Positions 23,714 through 31,640 of a DNA stretch of 64,000 nucleotides are shown here, in pieces. The position numbers were made by a program, and so were the translations under genes. The notes below the pieces were generated by a model. That model worked only from the letters and a program-made list of their open reading frames with translations. It searched no databases and was not told the origin of the DNA. This stretch comes from CAYQQQ01 sp964420125 (GTDB taxonomy: Bacteria > Actinomycetota > Acidimicrobiia > Acidimicrobiales > Microtrichaceae), in contig CAYQQQ010000009.1 of assembly GCA_964420125.1 (NCBI GenBank), positions 80,873 through 144,872 on the forward strand. The letters run 5' to 3'. Every line of letters begins with the position of its first letter. The first letter of the stretch is position 1.

Positions 23714-24141
23714 GGACCCACCTCTCCGAGTGCGAGCCCGGGCGTGGGGGCACCCAGGACGTGCCGCACCTCGACGCCGGCGCGTCGCATCCGCTCGCCG
23801 GCGCGCAGGGGCACCTCCCCGGTCGGGCTCAGGCCGTCGCGGTCGCGTCGGAACAGCTCGGTGGTGGTGAACTGCACCGACTCGGCGCCTGCGGTGAGGT
23901 CCTCGACCGCCACGACCGAGGTGACCTGCGGTCCGTCGGGACCTCGTTCGGTGTGCACGACGAGGTCGACGGCATCGCTGACGAGCGCGTTCAACGCGGC
24001 CATCGGCAGGTCGCGTGCCGTGCCCGACAGCTGGGCGACGAACCTGAGGCGAGTGAGCGCCCTGGTTGCGCTGGCGGCGTGGATCGTGGTGTAGCCGGTG
24101 ACGCCGCTGGAGAGGGTCAGCAGGAAGGGCAGCGCTTCGGC
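23710..24141 (-). pseudogene. cpaF: cpaF/tadA ATPase gene, 3' fragment cut by element 2
   Basis: Only the C-terminal part is left: AEALPFLLTLSSGVTGYTTI, then HAASATRALTRLRFVAQLSG, ending in the operon's overlap with tadB. In intact CpaF (compare the copy at 34757) the text before this point is GEVRG, preceded by the Walker A and Asp box. Here it switches to unrelated sequence (NGN) about 35 bases from the end of a serine recombinase gene. The 5' half should lie beyond the far end of element 2, outside the window. Confidence 0.85.
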
Positions 24142-24176
24142 GTTGCCGTTCGTTTGTTGCACACGTTGGTTGTTGG

Positions 24177-25835
24177 TTAGGCGACGGCGTGGAGCGTGAA
24201 CGGGGTGCCGTCGGTGTCGGTGTGCTCGGGGAGGTGGTCGGTGTTCGGGAGGAGTCCTCGAACCTCGATGCTTGGGATCGTGCGATGGCGCTTGCATGTC
24301 GGGCAGATGGTGCCGGTGTGATGTCGCCGGTACTCGGCGTGTTGGGGTGCGTCGGGGATGAGGCCCTTGCCGGCGCATGTTCCGCAGGTGGTGTGCTCGA
24401 CGATGGTGACTCGGATGTCGAGTAGCTCGATGATCCTGGCTTTGAGGTCGGGCGTGGGGTTCATGATCGCTACACGTGCCGAACTGGCGAGGCGGGTGAT
24501 GCGGTTGATCTGGGTTGCTTCTTCAGCGCGGGCTGCGGCCCAGTGCAGCACTTGGGTGCGTTGGGTGCGGAGGGCGTCGAGTCTGGATTCGAGTTCCTGT
24601 GTGGCGATACGGACGGTGTCGGGGTTGACGCCGGAGGCGAGAAGCTCGGCGATCTCGGAGCCGATGGCCTTCTCGAGTCGCCGGATCTTGCGGTCAAGGG
24701 TCTGGAGGTCGTCGTTGTTGGCCTTGTCGTGGTTGGGTCGTACTGCTGCGAGACCGGCGAGGCGCTGGAGGCGGTCGGGGTCAGTGAGTTCAGACGCAAC
24801 GAGGTCCCAAACGGCCGTCTCGACCGCGTCGGCGGACACTCGTCGGCAATCGCACCGGTCGGGTCCGCGGTCTGCTGTGCTCATGGAGCATCGGTAGACG
24901 CGTCCGCTGCCGTCGGCGCGTGCGTAGGAGTGCATCGGGTTTCCGCACTCCGATGTGACCCGTCGAGCGAGGAGGAAGGTGTGCTTTCGGTTCGTCGCTC
25001 CGCGACCGGTCGAGGACTCGGCGAGTCGATCTCGAAGCTGCTGTAGACGTTCCTCGGTGACGATCGCCGGGACAGCGATGGTGTAGGTGCCCGACGACGT
25101 GTTGTAGGTCCACGTTCCTGCAATGCCTCGCGCGGTGGCGAGGATCTCGCGGACTCTGCGGTGGTTCCATCTGGGGGTCCCGGGGTTGGACACCTTCCGC
25201 CCGCTGCTGGGTGTGGGTGTGTGGTCGGTGTTGAGTTCTGCTGCGAGTTCCCAGGTTGTGAGACGGCGATCCACGAGTGCGTGGATCATCCGGCGGATGG
25301 TAGCGGCCTCGCTTTCGTTGAGGGCGAGGCTGCTGTGGCCTTGTGGGTCACGCACGATGCGGTAGCCATAGGGTGCGGCGCCTCCGGGCCAGTGGCCTGC
25401 TTCGGCGATGGCGCGAAGTCCACGCGATGTGCGCTCGCGGATCTTGCGCCGTTCCTCCTCGGCGATGACACCGCGGATCTGCCGCTCCAGTGTGCCCATC
25501 GAGGGCTGGACGAGGTAGACGACCTCCACGCTGTGGGTGGCGAGGTCGCGTTCGATGATGAGCCCGTCGACGAGGTCGCGCGAGAGCCGGTCGGGGTCGG
25601 TGACGACGACTCGATCGAAGGTTCCTTGTGCTGCCTCGCTCATGAGGCGCGAGAGTTCGGGGCGGTCGGTTGTGGCACCCGAGATTCCGTCGTCGATGAA
25701 CGCGCCGACGACGGTCCAGGACTCGGTGTGGCAGTACGCGTCGCAACGTGCCTGCTGGTCGACGAGGCTGGTACCTCGGTCCGCCTGGTCGTCGGTGGAG
25801 ACTCTGCAATAGATGGCTGCTCGGACCGCGCGCAC
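24177..25835 (-). CDS. Large serine recombinase of element 2
   Basis: 552 residues. Catalytic Ser13 (YCRVSTDDQ), then TDPDRLSRD and EEERRKIRERTSRGL in the resolvase domain. The recombinase domain has PYGYRI, and a zinc ribbon follows (SECGNPM, YRC, CDC). The C-terminus carries an extra Cys4 zinc-finger-like segment (CGTCAGKG to CPTCKRH), not usual for this family. GTG start at 25835 with GGGAG upstream. The 3' end points to the cpaF junction. It most likely integrates and excises element 2. Confidence 0.93.
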   Translation of the reverse strand: MRAVRAAIYCRVSTDDQADRGTSLVDQQARCDAYCHTESWTVVGAFIDDGISGATTDRPELSRLMSEAAQGTFDRVVVTDPDRLSRDLVDGLIIERDLATHSVEVVYLVQPSMGTLERQIRGVIAEEERRKIRERTSRGLRAIAEAGHWPGGAAPYGYRIVRDPQGHSSLALNESEAATIRRMIHALVDRRLTTWELAAELNTDHTPTPSSGRKVSNPGTPRWNHRRVREILATARGIAGTWTYNTSSGTYTIAVPAIVTEERLQQLRDRLAESSTGRGATNRKHTFLLARRVTSECGNPMHSYARADGSGRVYRCSMSTADRGPDRCDCRRVSADAVETAVWDLVASELTDPDRLQRLAGLAAVRPNHDKANNDDLQTLDRKIRRLEKAIGSEIAELLASGVNPDTVRIATQELESRLDALRTQRTQVLHWAAARAEEATQINRITRLASSARVAIMNPTPDLKARIIELLDIRVTIVEHTTCGTCAGKGLIPDAPQHAEYRRHHTGTICPTCKRHRTIPSIEVRGLLPNTDHLPEHTDTDGTPFTLHAVA

Positions 25836-25859
25836 GGCACTCCCTCGGGGACTACTGGA

Positions 25860-26084
25860 TCAGCCGAGCCCCTCGGGGCTGGGATCATGGGGAGCAGTCA
25901 GCGTGACTGCGAGCAGTGCCGCAAGACTATCGGAAGCCGGAGCCCAGGTCGCCGACGCGATGATCGCCGGATGCTCAGGAGCGTCGTCTGGCTCGGGTGC
26001 GTGCGCGGCGGCGCGTCGAGCCCCCACGGGCTCGACGCAGTCGTCCAAGCACTCGGTTCGTGGGTCGATCTTGGTGGCGGGCAT
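25860..26084 (-). CDS. Small unknown protein before the recombinase (74 aa)
   Basis: The ATG at 26084 has GAGGAG eight bases before it. It is an acidic, Pro/Ala-rich protein with two Cys (TECLDDCVEP) near the N-terminus, ending 24 bases before the recombinase start, so the two are likely co-transcribed. The GGGGCCTA motif at 26113-26127 lies just upstream. Placement suggests a recombination directionality factor or regulator, but there is no homology to support this. Confidence 0.5.
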   Translation of the reverse strand: MPATKIDPRTECLDDCVEPVGARRAAAHAPEPDDAPEHPAIIASATWAPASDSLAALLAVTLTAPHDPSPEGLG

Positions 26085-26112
26085 GAGGACTCCTCGGTCG
26101 GCGTGATGGTCT

Positions 26113-26127
26113 GCCTACATAGGCCCC
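26113..26127 (-). promoter_or_regulatory. Shared GGGGCCTA promoter-like motif, copy 1
   Basis: Reading leftward: CGCGAAG, 14 bases, then GGGGCCTATGTAGGC. It sits upstream of the 74-aa gene and the recombinase. The same CGCGAAG-N14-GGGGCCTA arrangement occurs before the genes at 47938 and 55041. Confidence 0.6.
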
Positions 26128-26155
26128 CTGAGGAGCCGAGACTTCGCGGTGAATC

Positions 26156-29100
26156 TCAGATTCCGATCGCTCGGTCGGGAACAGCTGGCGCGTCTTGGGG
26201 GTGGGCGAGCTCCCACGCGGTGAGTTCGCCGGTGGATCGGTGGAGGCGTTCGGCGACGGCGAGGTCGGCGGGTGCGGGTGGGATGCGGGGGAGGGCTTCG
26301 CCGTCGAGGGGGTTGGCAGCGGCGGTGAGGTAGAGGTGGTTGGCGTGGCGGCCGCGGGTGATGTCGACATACGTCTCGGCGCGGGTGGCGGTGGCGTCGA
26401 CTCGGCTGGTGGAGATGTCTCGTGTCGACCCCTGGACGGCGTAGGAGGTGAGGGCGTAGGCGTGGTCGATGCCGACCTCGGGACGCCCGGCGGGGGTGCG
26501 GTGGTGGTCGAAGAACGATCGGGGGATGTCGATCGGGCCGATGCCGTCGAAGTCGACGGTGAACGTGTCGTTGGCGGGGTCGCGTCGGTCGTTGTGGGCG
26601 GCGACGATGGTGCCGAGGGCTCCGTTGCGGACATACGCGTGGCGGTCGCCGTTGACGTGGAGGTCGCGGTTGGGGGCGCGGGCAGTGATGCGGTCGCCGA
26701 CGGCGAAGGCCCGGTCACCGCTGGCGGTGACCTCCTCGCCGTCGAGTTCGCCGTTCACTCGTCGGAGGAGGTGGGCGAGGCGGTTGAGTTGGCGGCGGGT
26801 GCTGTTGCGCCGGTCGACCATCGGGTGGTCGACGCCGTCGCGGTGGGCGTCCCACCAGCGGCCGAGTACCTGGCGGTACATCTCCAAGTCGTCGGCCACG
26901 ACGTGAAGGTGTCCGGCCCCGGCGAGCTGGTCGAAGGCTTCGTCGATCCGCCCCTCCCGGAGTGCTTGGGCGGCGGCGCGGTCGTGGGGGTTCTGGAGGC
27001 GGTGGGTGGTGATCAGCTCGGGTGTGTCGTGTTCGTGTCGTTCGCAGAGGACGCGGAACATGCCTCCGGCCGCGATGGCGCCGTGTTGGGCGGGGTCGCC
27101 GATGAGCCGGAGGCTCGCCCCGGTGGCGGCGGCCATGTCCATGAGGGTGTCGAGATCGCGATCGGACAGCGTGGAGGCCTCGTCGACGACGAGGATCGTC
27201 CGTGAGTCCAGCGGCAACGACTGGGGATCGGTCTGGACGAGGTACCAGGCGACCGTCTCGCATTCGATCCCGGTCGCCGCCGCCAGCGTCCGCGTCGCTT
27301 CACCTTTCACGGCTGCACCGAGCACCCGGTAGCCGGCGGCGGTCCACGCATCCGCGCACGCGGCGACGGTGGTGGTCTTGCCTGCCCCGGCGCGTCCGAT
27401 GGCTGCTTGGAAGCGGTGCCCGCGTTGGCACCACTCGGTCACCAGCCTCCGTTGCTCGCCGGTGAGGCGCGCGTGCTGCTCGAGCGCGGCGTCGACGTGG
27501 TGGTCACCGACGAGGTGCGCGCCGCGGTGCAGTCCCTTGGTGAACCGGGCGGCGATGCGGTCCTGCACGCCGAGCATCTCGACGGTGCTGTAGAGCGGTT
27601 TGTCGGCGTCGGTGAGCGCGACCACGTGTTCGGAGGCGAGGAACCGGTCGGTCAACTCGATCAGCCGGGAGGCGCCACACAACAGCGGCTGGGGCTGTTT
27701 GCCGTCGGCGGTGGGCACGGGGTGGTTGGTCATGGCGACGAGCGCCTCGGAGCGTGAGAACACCGAGCCCCCGGCGCAGATGCCGTCGGGGCTGGCGAGC
27801 GACGCGAACAACGCCGCCTCATCGACCTCCTGGCCCAGGGACCCATGCCCGGTGACGGCGACGAGCGCCTCGGTGGTGAGCCCGTGACGGGCGGCCCGCT
27901 CACGCCACGACGCGATCAAGTCATCCGCTGGCGTGTGGTTCTTGGCCGGGCGGGTCCGCAACACGATGTGTTCGACCTCGCCAGGATGTGCGCCCCGGCC
28001 GATCTCCTCTTCGAGTTCGCGGAGGGCGTCGTCGATCTCGTTGCGGCGTTTCGAGAACTCGCCGACCACTTGGCTGGTGATGCCGTCGATCTCCCAGCCA
28101 GACTTACGGCCCGGCCGCCACCGCACGCCGAGGTCGTTGGTGAGCTGGTGGCGCATCTCGGCGGTCGCGAGCGCCGAGGCGGCCTGGGCGTGGCGATAGA
28201 GGCCGCGGGCGTCGAGCGCCCGGTTGGTGCCGTCGGCGAGGCGGACGGTGTTGGCGATCACGTTGTGGTGATGCGGGAACGGATCGAGCGCGCGGGAGGT
28301 GAGGTGCCGGAACGACGCCACCATCCACCCCTCACTGCTCACCGGCTTGCCCTTGACCCGACCTACGGCGGCGTGGTCTTCGAGCCAGCCGAGTGTCCAA
28401 TCGTTCCCGGCCTCGATCGACCCCAGCACCGCGGTGCGAGTCGTGGTGCCGCCGAGGAGGGCGAGAACACCGAGGGACTTCTCGGTGGTCAACGTGAGGT
28501 CGTAGCCGACGCGCACCGACGGTGGACGGCGGCGCTCTACGAACTCGGCCAGGTGCTCGCGGGTGACCAGCCACCGCCCCTTGGTGCCGCGGTGGGCGAC
28601 CAGGAACGCCCGGCGCGGGTGGCGTCCGGCGGCGAGGGAACGTTCGATCTCGACGCGGTGCTCGTCGTGGTAGCGGGCGAGGCCGCGCAGGAACTGCTTG
28701 GTGAGACCAACCAGTCGAGCGGCTTCGGCCAGGCTCAGCTGATCGTCGGGCGCGCCCAGCGACCGGATCTCTCCCGGATCGACTCCGGTGTCTCGGGCGT
28801 GGGAGCACCGTGCGAGCTCGCTGGCACGAACCCACAGGGACCCGTCACCTTCGACCAGGGGTACGAGGTAGGAATCTCCGGGTTGGCTGAACCGCCTGGT
28901 CACAGCGTCAACGGGAGGTCCAACGGGAGACCGCGCGGGAGGTCGAACGGGAGGTCCGGCCGAATCGGGAGACGCGCCGGGAGGTCGCGCGGGAGGTCCG
29001 ACCTCGTCTCCCGGCGGGGCTTGGGGACCATCAGCCTGTGCGAAGGCACCGAGGGCGACGGCGGTGCCGACGTTGAGCATCCGTTCGACCTCCCGGTGCG

Positions 29101-29503
29101 ACAGCCCGAGGACCGCAGCGGCGTCGGCCACGTCGTAGAGCTGCTCCCCGTCGGCTCCGACCTTGGTGTGCGCGCCCGATCCCAACGTCGGCCGGCGCCC
29201 AGCAGAGCCGCGGGCGGTGATGAGCCGTTCGTCGGTGCGAGGGTTCCGACCAGCCAGAACCGCGGCGAAATCCGGTCGCTGCACCACTCCCGTGAGCCCG
29301 GAACCGTGGGCCGCCCGACCGAGCCACCGCCCCGGTTCCTCCCCGCGGTCCGCGTAGTACCGCTCCGGCCCCCCACCGTCCGGGCGTGGCGTGAGGCTCG
29401 ACGGGGTGGCCTTCGGCGGCGGCTGGAGGTAGCGGACGATCGCATCCACGACGCGGGCTGCGTCGCCCCGGCCGCCGCCCAGTGGGGTGACCGTGAACTT
29501 CAC
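26156..29503 (-). CDS. MobF-family relaxase-helicase (TraA-like)
   Basis: 1115 residues. The N-terminal relaxase domain has YYADRGEEPGRWLGRAAHG and the metal-binding His cluster DPFPHHHNVIANTV (about residue 411). A RecD-like helicase has the P-loop GRAGAGKTTT (about 704) and VVDEASTLSDRD. Between the catalytic Tyr region and YDLTLTTEKS an extra segment of about 260 residues holds two MerR-like helix-turn-helices and a Pro/Gly/Arg linker. It would nick oriT and pilot the strand. The GTG at 29503 overlaps the 48-aa ORF stop; the open frame upstream has no homology. Confidence 0.9.
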   Translation of the reverse strand: MKFTVTPLGGGRGDAARVVDAIVRYLQPPPKATPSSLTPRPDGGGPERYYADRGEEPGRWLGRAAHGSGLTGVVQRPDFAAVLAGRNPRTDERLITARGSAGRRPTLGSGAHTKVGADGEQLYDVADAAAVLGLSHREVERMLNVGTAVALGAFAQADGPQAPPGDEVGPPARPPGASPDSAGPPVRPPARSPVGPPVDAVTRRFSQPGDSYLVPLVEGDGSLWVRASELARCSHARDTGVDPGEIRSLGAPDDQLSLAEAARLVGLTKQFLRGLARYHDEHRVEIERSLAAGRHPRRAFLVAHRGTKGRWLVTREHLAEFVERRRPPSVRVGYDLTLTTEKSLGVLALLGGTTTRTAVLGSIEAGNDWTLGWLEDHAAVGRVKGKPVSSEGWMVASFRHLTSRALDPFPHHHNVIANTVRLADGTNRALDARGLYRHAQAASALATAEMRHQLTNDLGVRWRPGRKSGWEIDGITSQVVGEFSKRRNEIDDALRELEEEIGRGAHPGEVEHIVLRTRPAKNHTPADDLIASWRERAARHGLTTEALVAVTGHGSLGQEVDEAALFASLASPDGICAGGSVFSRSEALVAMTNHPVPTADGKQPQPLLCGASRLIELTDRFLASEHVVALTDADKPLYSTVEMLGVQDRIAARFTKGLHRGAHLVGDHHVDAALEQHARLTGEQRRLVTEWCQRGHRFQAAIGRAGAGKTTTVAACADAWTAAGYRVLGAAVKGEATRTLAAATGIECETVAWYLVQTDPQSLPLDSRTILVVDEASTLSDRDLDTLMDMAAATGASLRLIGDPAQHGAIAAGGMFRVLCERHEHDTPELITTHRLQNPHDRAAAQALREGRIDEAFDQLAGAGHLHVVADDLEMYRQVLGRWWDAHRDGVDHPMVDRRNSTRRQLNRLAHLLRRVNGELDGEEVTASGDRAFAVGDRITARAPNRDLHVNGDRHAYVRNGALGTIVAAHNDRRDPANDTFTVDFDGIGPIDIPRSFFDHHRTPAGRPEVGIDHAYALTSYAVQGSTRDISTSRVDATATRAETYVDITRGRHANHLYLTAAANPLDGEALPRIPPAPADLAVAERLHRSTGELTAWELAHPQDAPAVPDRAIGI
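28912..28996 (+). repeat. CGGGAG repeat cluster inside the relaxase gene
   Basis: Eight copies of CGGGAG, mostly as CGGGAGGTC, spaced about 12 bases apart (first bases near 28912, 28924, 28936, 28948, 28966, 28978 and 28990). In the gene they encode the Pro/Arg-rich linker. The same unit is repeated in the non-coding cluster at 30250-30341. Confidence 0.7.
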
Positions 29504-29646
29504 CGGAGACCGCCAACGGGAGGCGCAGCAGGTTTCCCGGAGGGAAACCTGCAAATGTGTGCGCGCCGGATCTGCTGTTCGGCACCGATGAACGCGACCG
29601 AGACGACGGGTGTTCCGGGAGAGCCGTTCCGGCGGGTGAAGCTCAT
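29500..29646 (-). CDS. Small linking ORF between unknown gene and relaxase (48 aa)
   Basis: Its ATG at 29646 overlaps the preceding stop (ATGA), and its TGA overlaps the relaxase GTG (GTGA), so it is perfectly nested in the operon. The product, MSFTRRNGSPGTPVVSVAFI at the start, is short and unrecognised. A perfect 11-base palindrome lies within it. The gene may mainly couple translation. Confidence 0.5.
   Translation of the reverse strand: MSFTRRNGSPGTPVVSVAFIGAEQQIRRAHICRFPSGKPAAPPVGGLR
29528..29552. repeat. Perfect inverted repeat upstream of relaxase
   Basis: GCAGGTTTCCC (29528-29538), GGA, GGGAAACCTGC (29542-29552). The 11-base arms with a three-base loop are 25-50 bases upstream of the relaxase start. 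Candidate relaxase binding hairpin (oriT-like) or a translational control hairpin. Confidence 0.6.
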
Positions 29647-30188
29647 CGCCCGAGCGCCTTGCCCTGAGGGGCGAGCCCGTCGGTGGGTCGACCGGAACTG
29701 TGCTGGATGTGGTCGAGCCGAGCGGTGATCGACGCGACGTTCGCTTGGTGCTGAGCCAGGTCGTCGATCTGCTCGAGGTGGGTGCCGAAGAGCCGTTCGT
29801 GGGCTTCACGGGTCCACTGCGGCACCCGCTCCAGCTGGTGGGGGGTGAGCGGGGAGACCTGGCGGAAGACCTCCAGCCCGGCGCCGTCCGGATCTGGTCG
29901 GGCGAGCCGGTACTGCACGAGCCGGTTCATGGTGCTCATCAGCCGGCTGCGCTCGCCCACACCCCGACCGAGACCGAGCGAACGAGACAGCTCCGCGGCC
30001 CGGATCTCGCCGGGCGTGTTGTCGGCCCACAGAACCGGCATCCGACGGAGCAGCAAGGTCGAGCTCGGCCCGACGACAGCCGACCAGCACTGCTCGAGGT
30101 AGGGGTCGCTCAGGTCGAACCCGACGCGCCGCACGCGGGTGTCGGGGTGGTCGACCGGGGTGAACCGCAGGAGCTGATCACGTTCCAT
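29643..30188 (-). CDS. Unknown DNA-binding-like protein upstream of relaxase
   Basis: 181 residues; the middle (TPGEIRAAELSRSLGLGRG, then STMNRLVQYRLARP) reads like a winged helix. The C-terminus, SITARLDHIQHSSG, resembles the very end of the methylase-helicase at 57246 (MTARLDAIQRSSV). The ATG at 30188 directly abuts the GGGGCCTACG motif, leaving no room for an SD sequence. Coupled to the 48-aa ORF and relaxase. Probably a relaxosome accessory or regulator; inference. Confidence 0.75.
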   Translation of the reverse strand: MERDQLLRFTPVDHPDTRVRRVGFDLSDPYLEQCWSAVVGPSSTLLLRRMPVLWADNTPGEIRAAELSRSLGLGRGVGERSRLMSTMNRLVQYRLARPDPDGAGLEVFRQVSPLTPHQLERVPQWTREAHERLFGTHLEQIDDLAQHQANVASITARLDHIQHSSGRPTDGLAPQGKALGR

Positions 30189-30203
30189 GCCCCCGTAGGC
30201 CCC
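30189..30203 (-). promoter_or_regulatory. Shared GGGGCCTA promoter-like motif, copy 2
   Basis: GGGGCCTACGGGGGC directly followed by the ATG at 30188. The upstream CGCGAAG element of other copies is not clearly present here. The lack of a leader suggests leaderless transcription of the relaxase operon. Confidence 0.6.
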
Positions 30204-30249
30204 ACGACGGGGTCCGCAGCGCGCGATGGCAGCACCGGAATCTGGTGAA

Positions 30250-30341
30250 CGGGAGGTCCAACGGGAGGCCGGACCTCCGGACGGGAGGCAACCGACCAGA
30301 GATTCTCGAAACGGGAGATCGAACGGGAGGTCGAGCGGGAG
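30250..30341 (+). repeat. CGGGAGG repeat cluster in intergenic region
   Basis: Six copies of CGGGAG(G/A) starting near 30250, 30262, 30282, 30312, 30324 and 30336, several as AACGGGAGGTC. They lie between the relaxase operon and the sigma-like gene. The same unit forms the cluster inside the relaxase gene. Repeats in this position often bind a transfer or partition protein; the function is unknown. Confidence 0.65.
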
Positions 30342-30350
30342 GTGCCACGC

Positions 30351-30409
30351 GGACCCTCCTGGTGCTCAACGACACCAGGACCCTCCTGGTGCTCAACGAC
30401 ACCAGGAGG
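30351..30409 (+). promoter_or_regulatory. Tandem 27-base repeat forming SD-masking hairpins
   Basis: Two perfect 27-base copies (30351-30377 and 30378-30404). In the second, CCTCCTGGT (30382-30390) pairs with ACCAGGAGG (30401-30409) across a 10-base loop. That right arm contains the SD sequence AGGAGG of the ATG at 30416. The first copy makes a 7-base version. Translation of the sigma-like gene is probably masked until the hairpin opens. Confidence 0.65.
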
Positions 30410-30415
30410 CTTCAG

Positions 30416-31096
30416 ATGGCCGAGATCCTGCGATCCCTCAACAGAGAGTGGTCGGCGATCGCCGACTCCCCGTCCGCAAGGCGAGCGCTGATGCGCTGGT
30501 CGGCTACCCACCGAGTGTTCACGTCGGCCGCAGACCTCGACGAGGTGATCGACCTCGGCTACGACCCCGACGATGGGCCAGAGGTCCGACGGGCACTCGC
30601 AGTCTTGGCGCCCGCTGATCATGTTGCGGCCCGAACTCTGCTCCAAGGACTTCTCGGCGGGCTGTGCAACCTCGCTCACCGAGTCGGGCGGGACGACGAC
30701 GCGGTCGACGACATCGTCCGGCTCGCCTGGGAGCGCATCCGCACCTACCCCGCGAGTCGACCCGGATCGGTGTCGGCCAACGTCGTGCTCGACGTCCGCA
30801 AGCGCTACCGCCGCGAGCAGGACAGGGACAGGCGGACCGACCTGCGGGTGCTTGCCGTCGGACCGGAACGGTCGGCTGAGAACTACGCGATCGGCAACGC
30901 CGTGATCGCGGAGCTCATCGAGACAAGCCGACGGTGCGGCGTCTCGAGTGACGTGCTCGGCACGATCATCCGCAGCCGCGCCGGGGGCGAGTCCATGGCC
31001 GACCTCGCCGCCGAGCAGAACGTGTCAGTCAAGGTGCTGTGGCACCGCCGTTGGCGAGGCGAGGCACGGCTCCGGGCCCAGCCGATCGGTGGGTGA
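30416..31096 (+). CDS. Sigma-70-like / ECF-like regulator
   Basis: 226 residues. The central region (LAWERIRTYP, NVVLDVRKRYRREQDRDR) resembles sigma region 2. The C-terminal region (CGVSSDVLGTIIRSRAGG, then SMADLAAEQNVSVKVLWHRR) resembles the region-4 helix-turn-helix. The conserved core is weak, so it may be a divergent sigma factor or a sigma-like activator. The ATG at 30416 was chosen for its AGGAGG site; the frame is open further upstream through the repeats. It is the natural candidate to read the GGGGCCTA motifs. Confidence 0.6.
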   Translation: MAEILRSLNREWSAIADSPSARRALMRWSATHRVFTSAADLDEVIDLGYDPDDGPEVRRALAVLAPADHVAARTLLQGLLGGLCNLAHRVGRDDDAVDDIVRLAWERIRTYPASRPGSVSANVVLDVRKRYRREQDRDRRTDLRVLAVGPERSAENYAIGNAVIAELIETSRRCGVSSDVLGTIIRSRAGGESMADLAAEQNVSVKVLWHRRWRGEARLRAQPIGG

Positions 31097-31250
31097 TGAG
31101 TGGGTCCCCCGACTGCTCGGCTGAGAACCAGGTCAGGCCCCGTCACCACTGCTGAGAGCGTGCACCGGATGGACAAATGACTCTCTTGCGGAACCTCGTT
31201 TGGCTGTCACTCTCAGTGGCCACGTGTTTCGGAGAGGAGGTGATTCCCCG

Positions 31251-31640
31251 ATGGCAGTAGACGACGACGCAACGGCCGAGCGCTGGGGTGAAATGACGTT
31301 GAGCCTCGTGTCGCACCTCATCTCGTCGAAGTGGGCGGTCCCGGTACTGCTCGTGCTCTCTGCGCGTCCGCTTCGGCGCAAGCAGCTCAAGGTGATGGTG
31401 AACGGAATCAATGACGACCGGCTCGATGCCATGCTGATGCGGCATCAGCGTTGGGGGCTCGTCAACCGGTCGTGGATCGCCGGAACTCGTAGCGACGAAC
31501 CCGGGTACGCGTTGACTGAGTTGGGGAAGTCACTGCTCCAAGTCCTCGAACCGCTCGCTGCCTGGCAGGCGGACCACGACGACCAGCTACGTGCGAACCG
31601 CCAACGATGGGACGGCGCGCACCCCGCAACCGGCCGGTAG
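31251..31640 (+). CDS. Winged-helix regulator, HxlR/MarR-like
   Basis: 129 residues: LISSKWAVPVLLVLSARPLR, then KQLKVMVNGINDDRLDAML and LTELGKSLLQVLEPLAAW, the helix and wing order of HxlR proteins (GGKW, LR-IPGIS, LT-G). The Cys typical of HxlR is missing. ATG at 31251 with GAGGAGG about ten bases before it. It heads the run that leads into the second Tad locus and may control it. Confidence 0.78.
   Translation: MAVDDDATAERWGEMTLSLVSHLISSKWAVPVLLVLSARPLRRKQLKVMVNGINDDRLDAMLMRHQRWGLVNRSWIAGTRSDEPGYALTELGKSLLQVLEPLAAWQADHDDQLRANRQRWDGAHPATGR

Noticed and set aside
24130..24165. tRNA gene as target of element 2
   Set aside because: No tRNA-like sequence is present; the junction lies in cpaF coding sequence.
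27845..29728. 627-residue plus-strand open frame antisense to the relaxase
   Set aside because: The relaxase-helicase motifs on the minus strand are intact, and the plus frame shows no recognisable domain.
30351..30404. CRISPR-like direct repeats
   Set aside because: Only two adjacent copies with no spacer between them and no cas genes; better explained as tandem hairpins over a start site.
30245..30415. Extended N-terminus of the sigma-like protein through the repeats
   Set aside because: The added residues only reflect the CGGGAGG and 27-base repeats, while the ATG at 30416 has an AGGAGG site and starts the conserved part.
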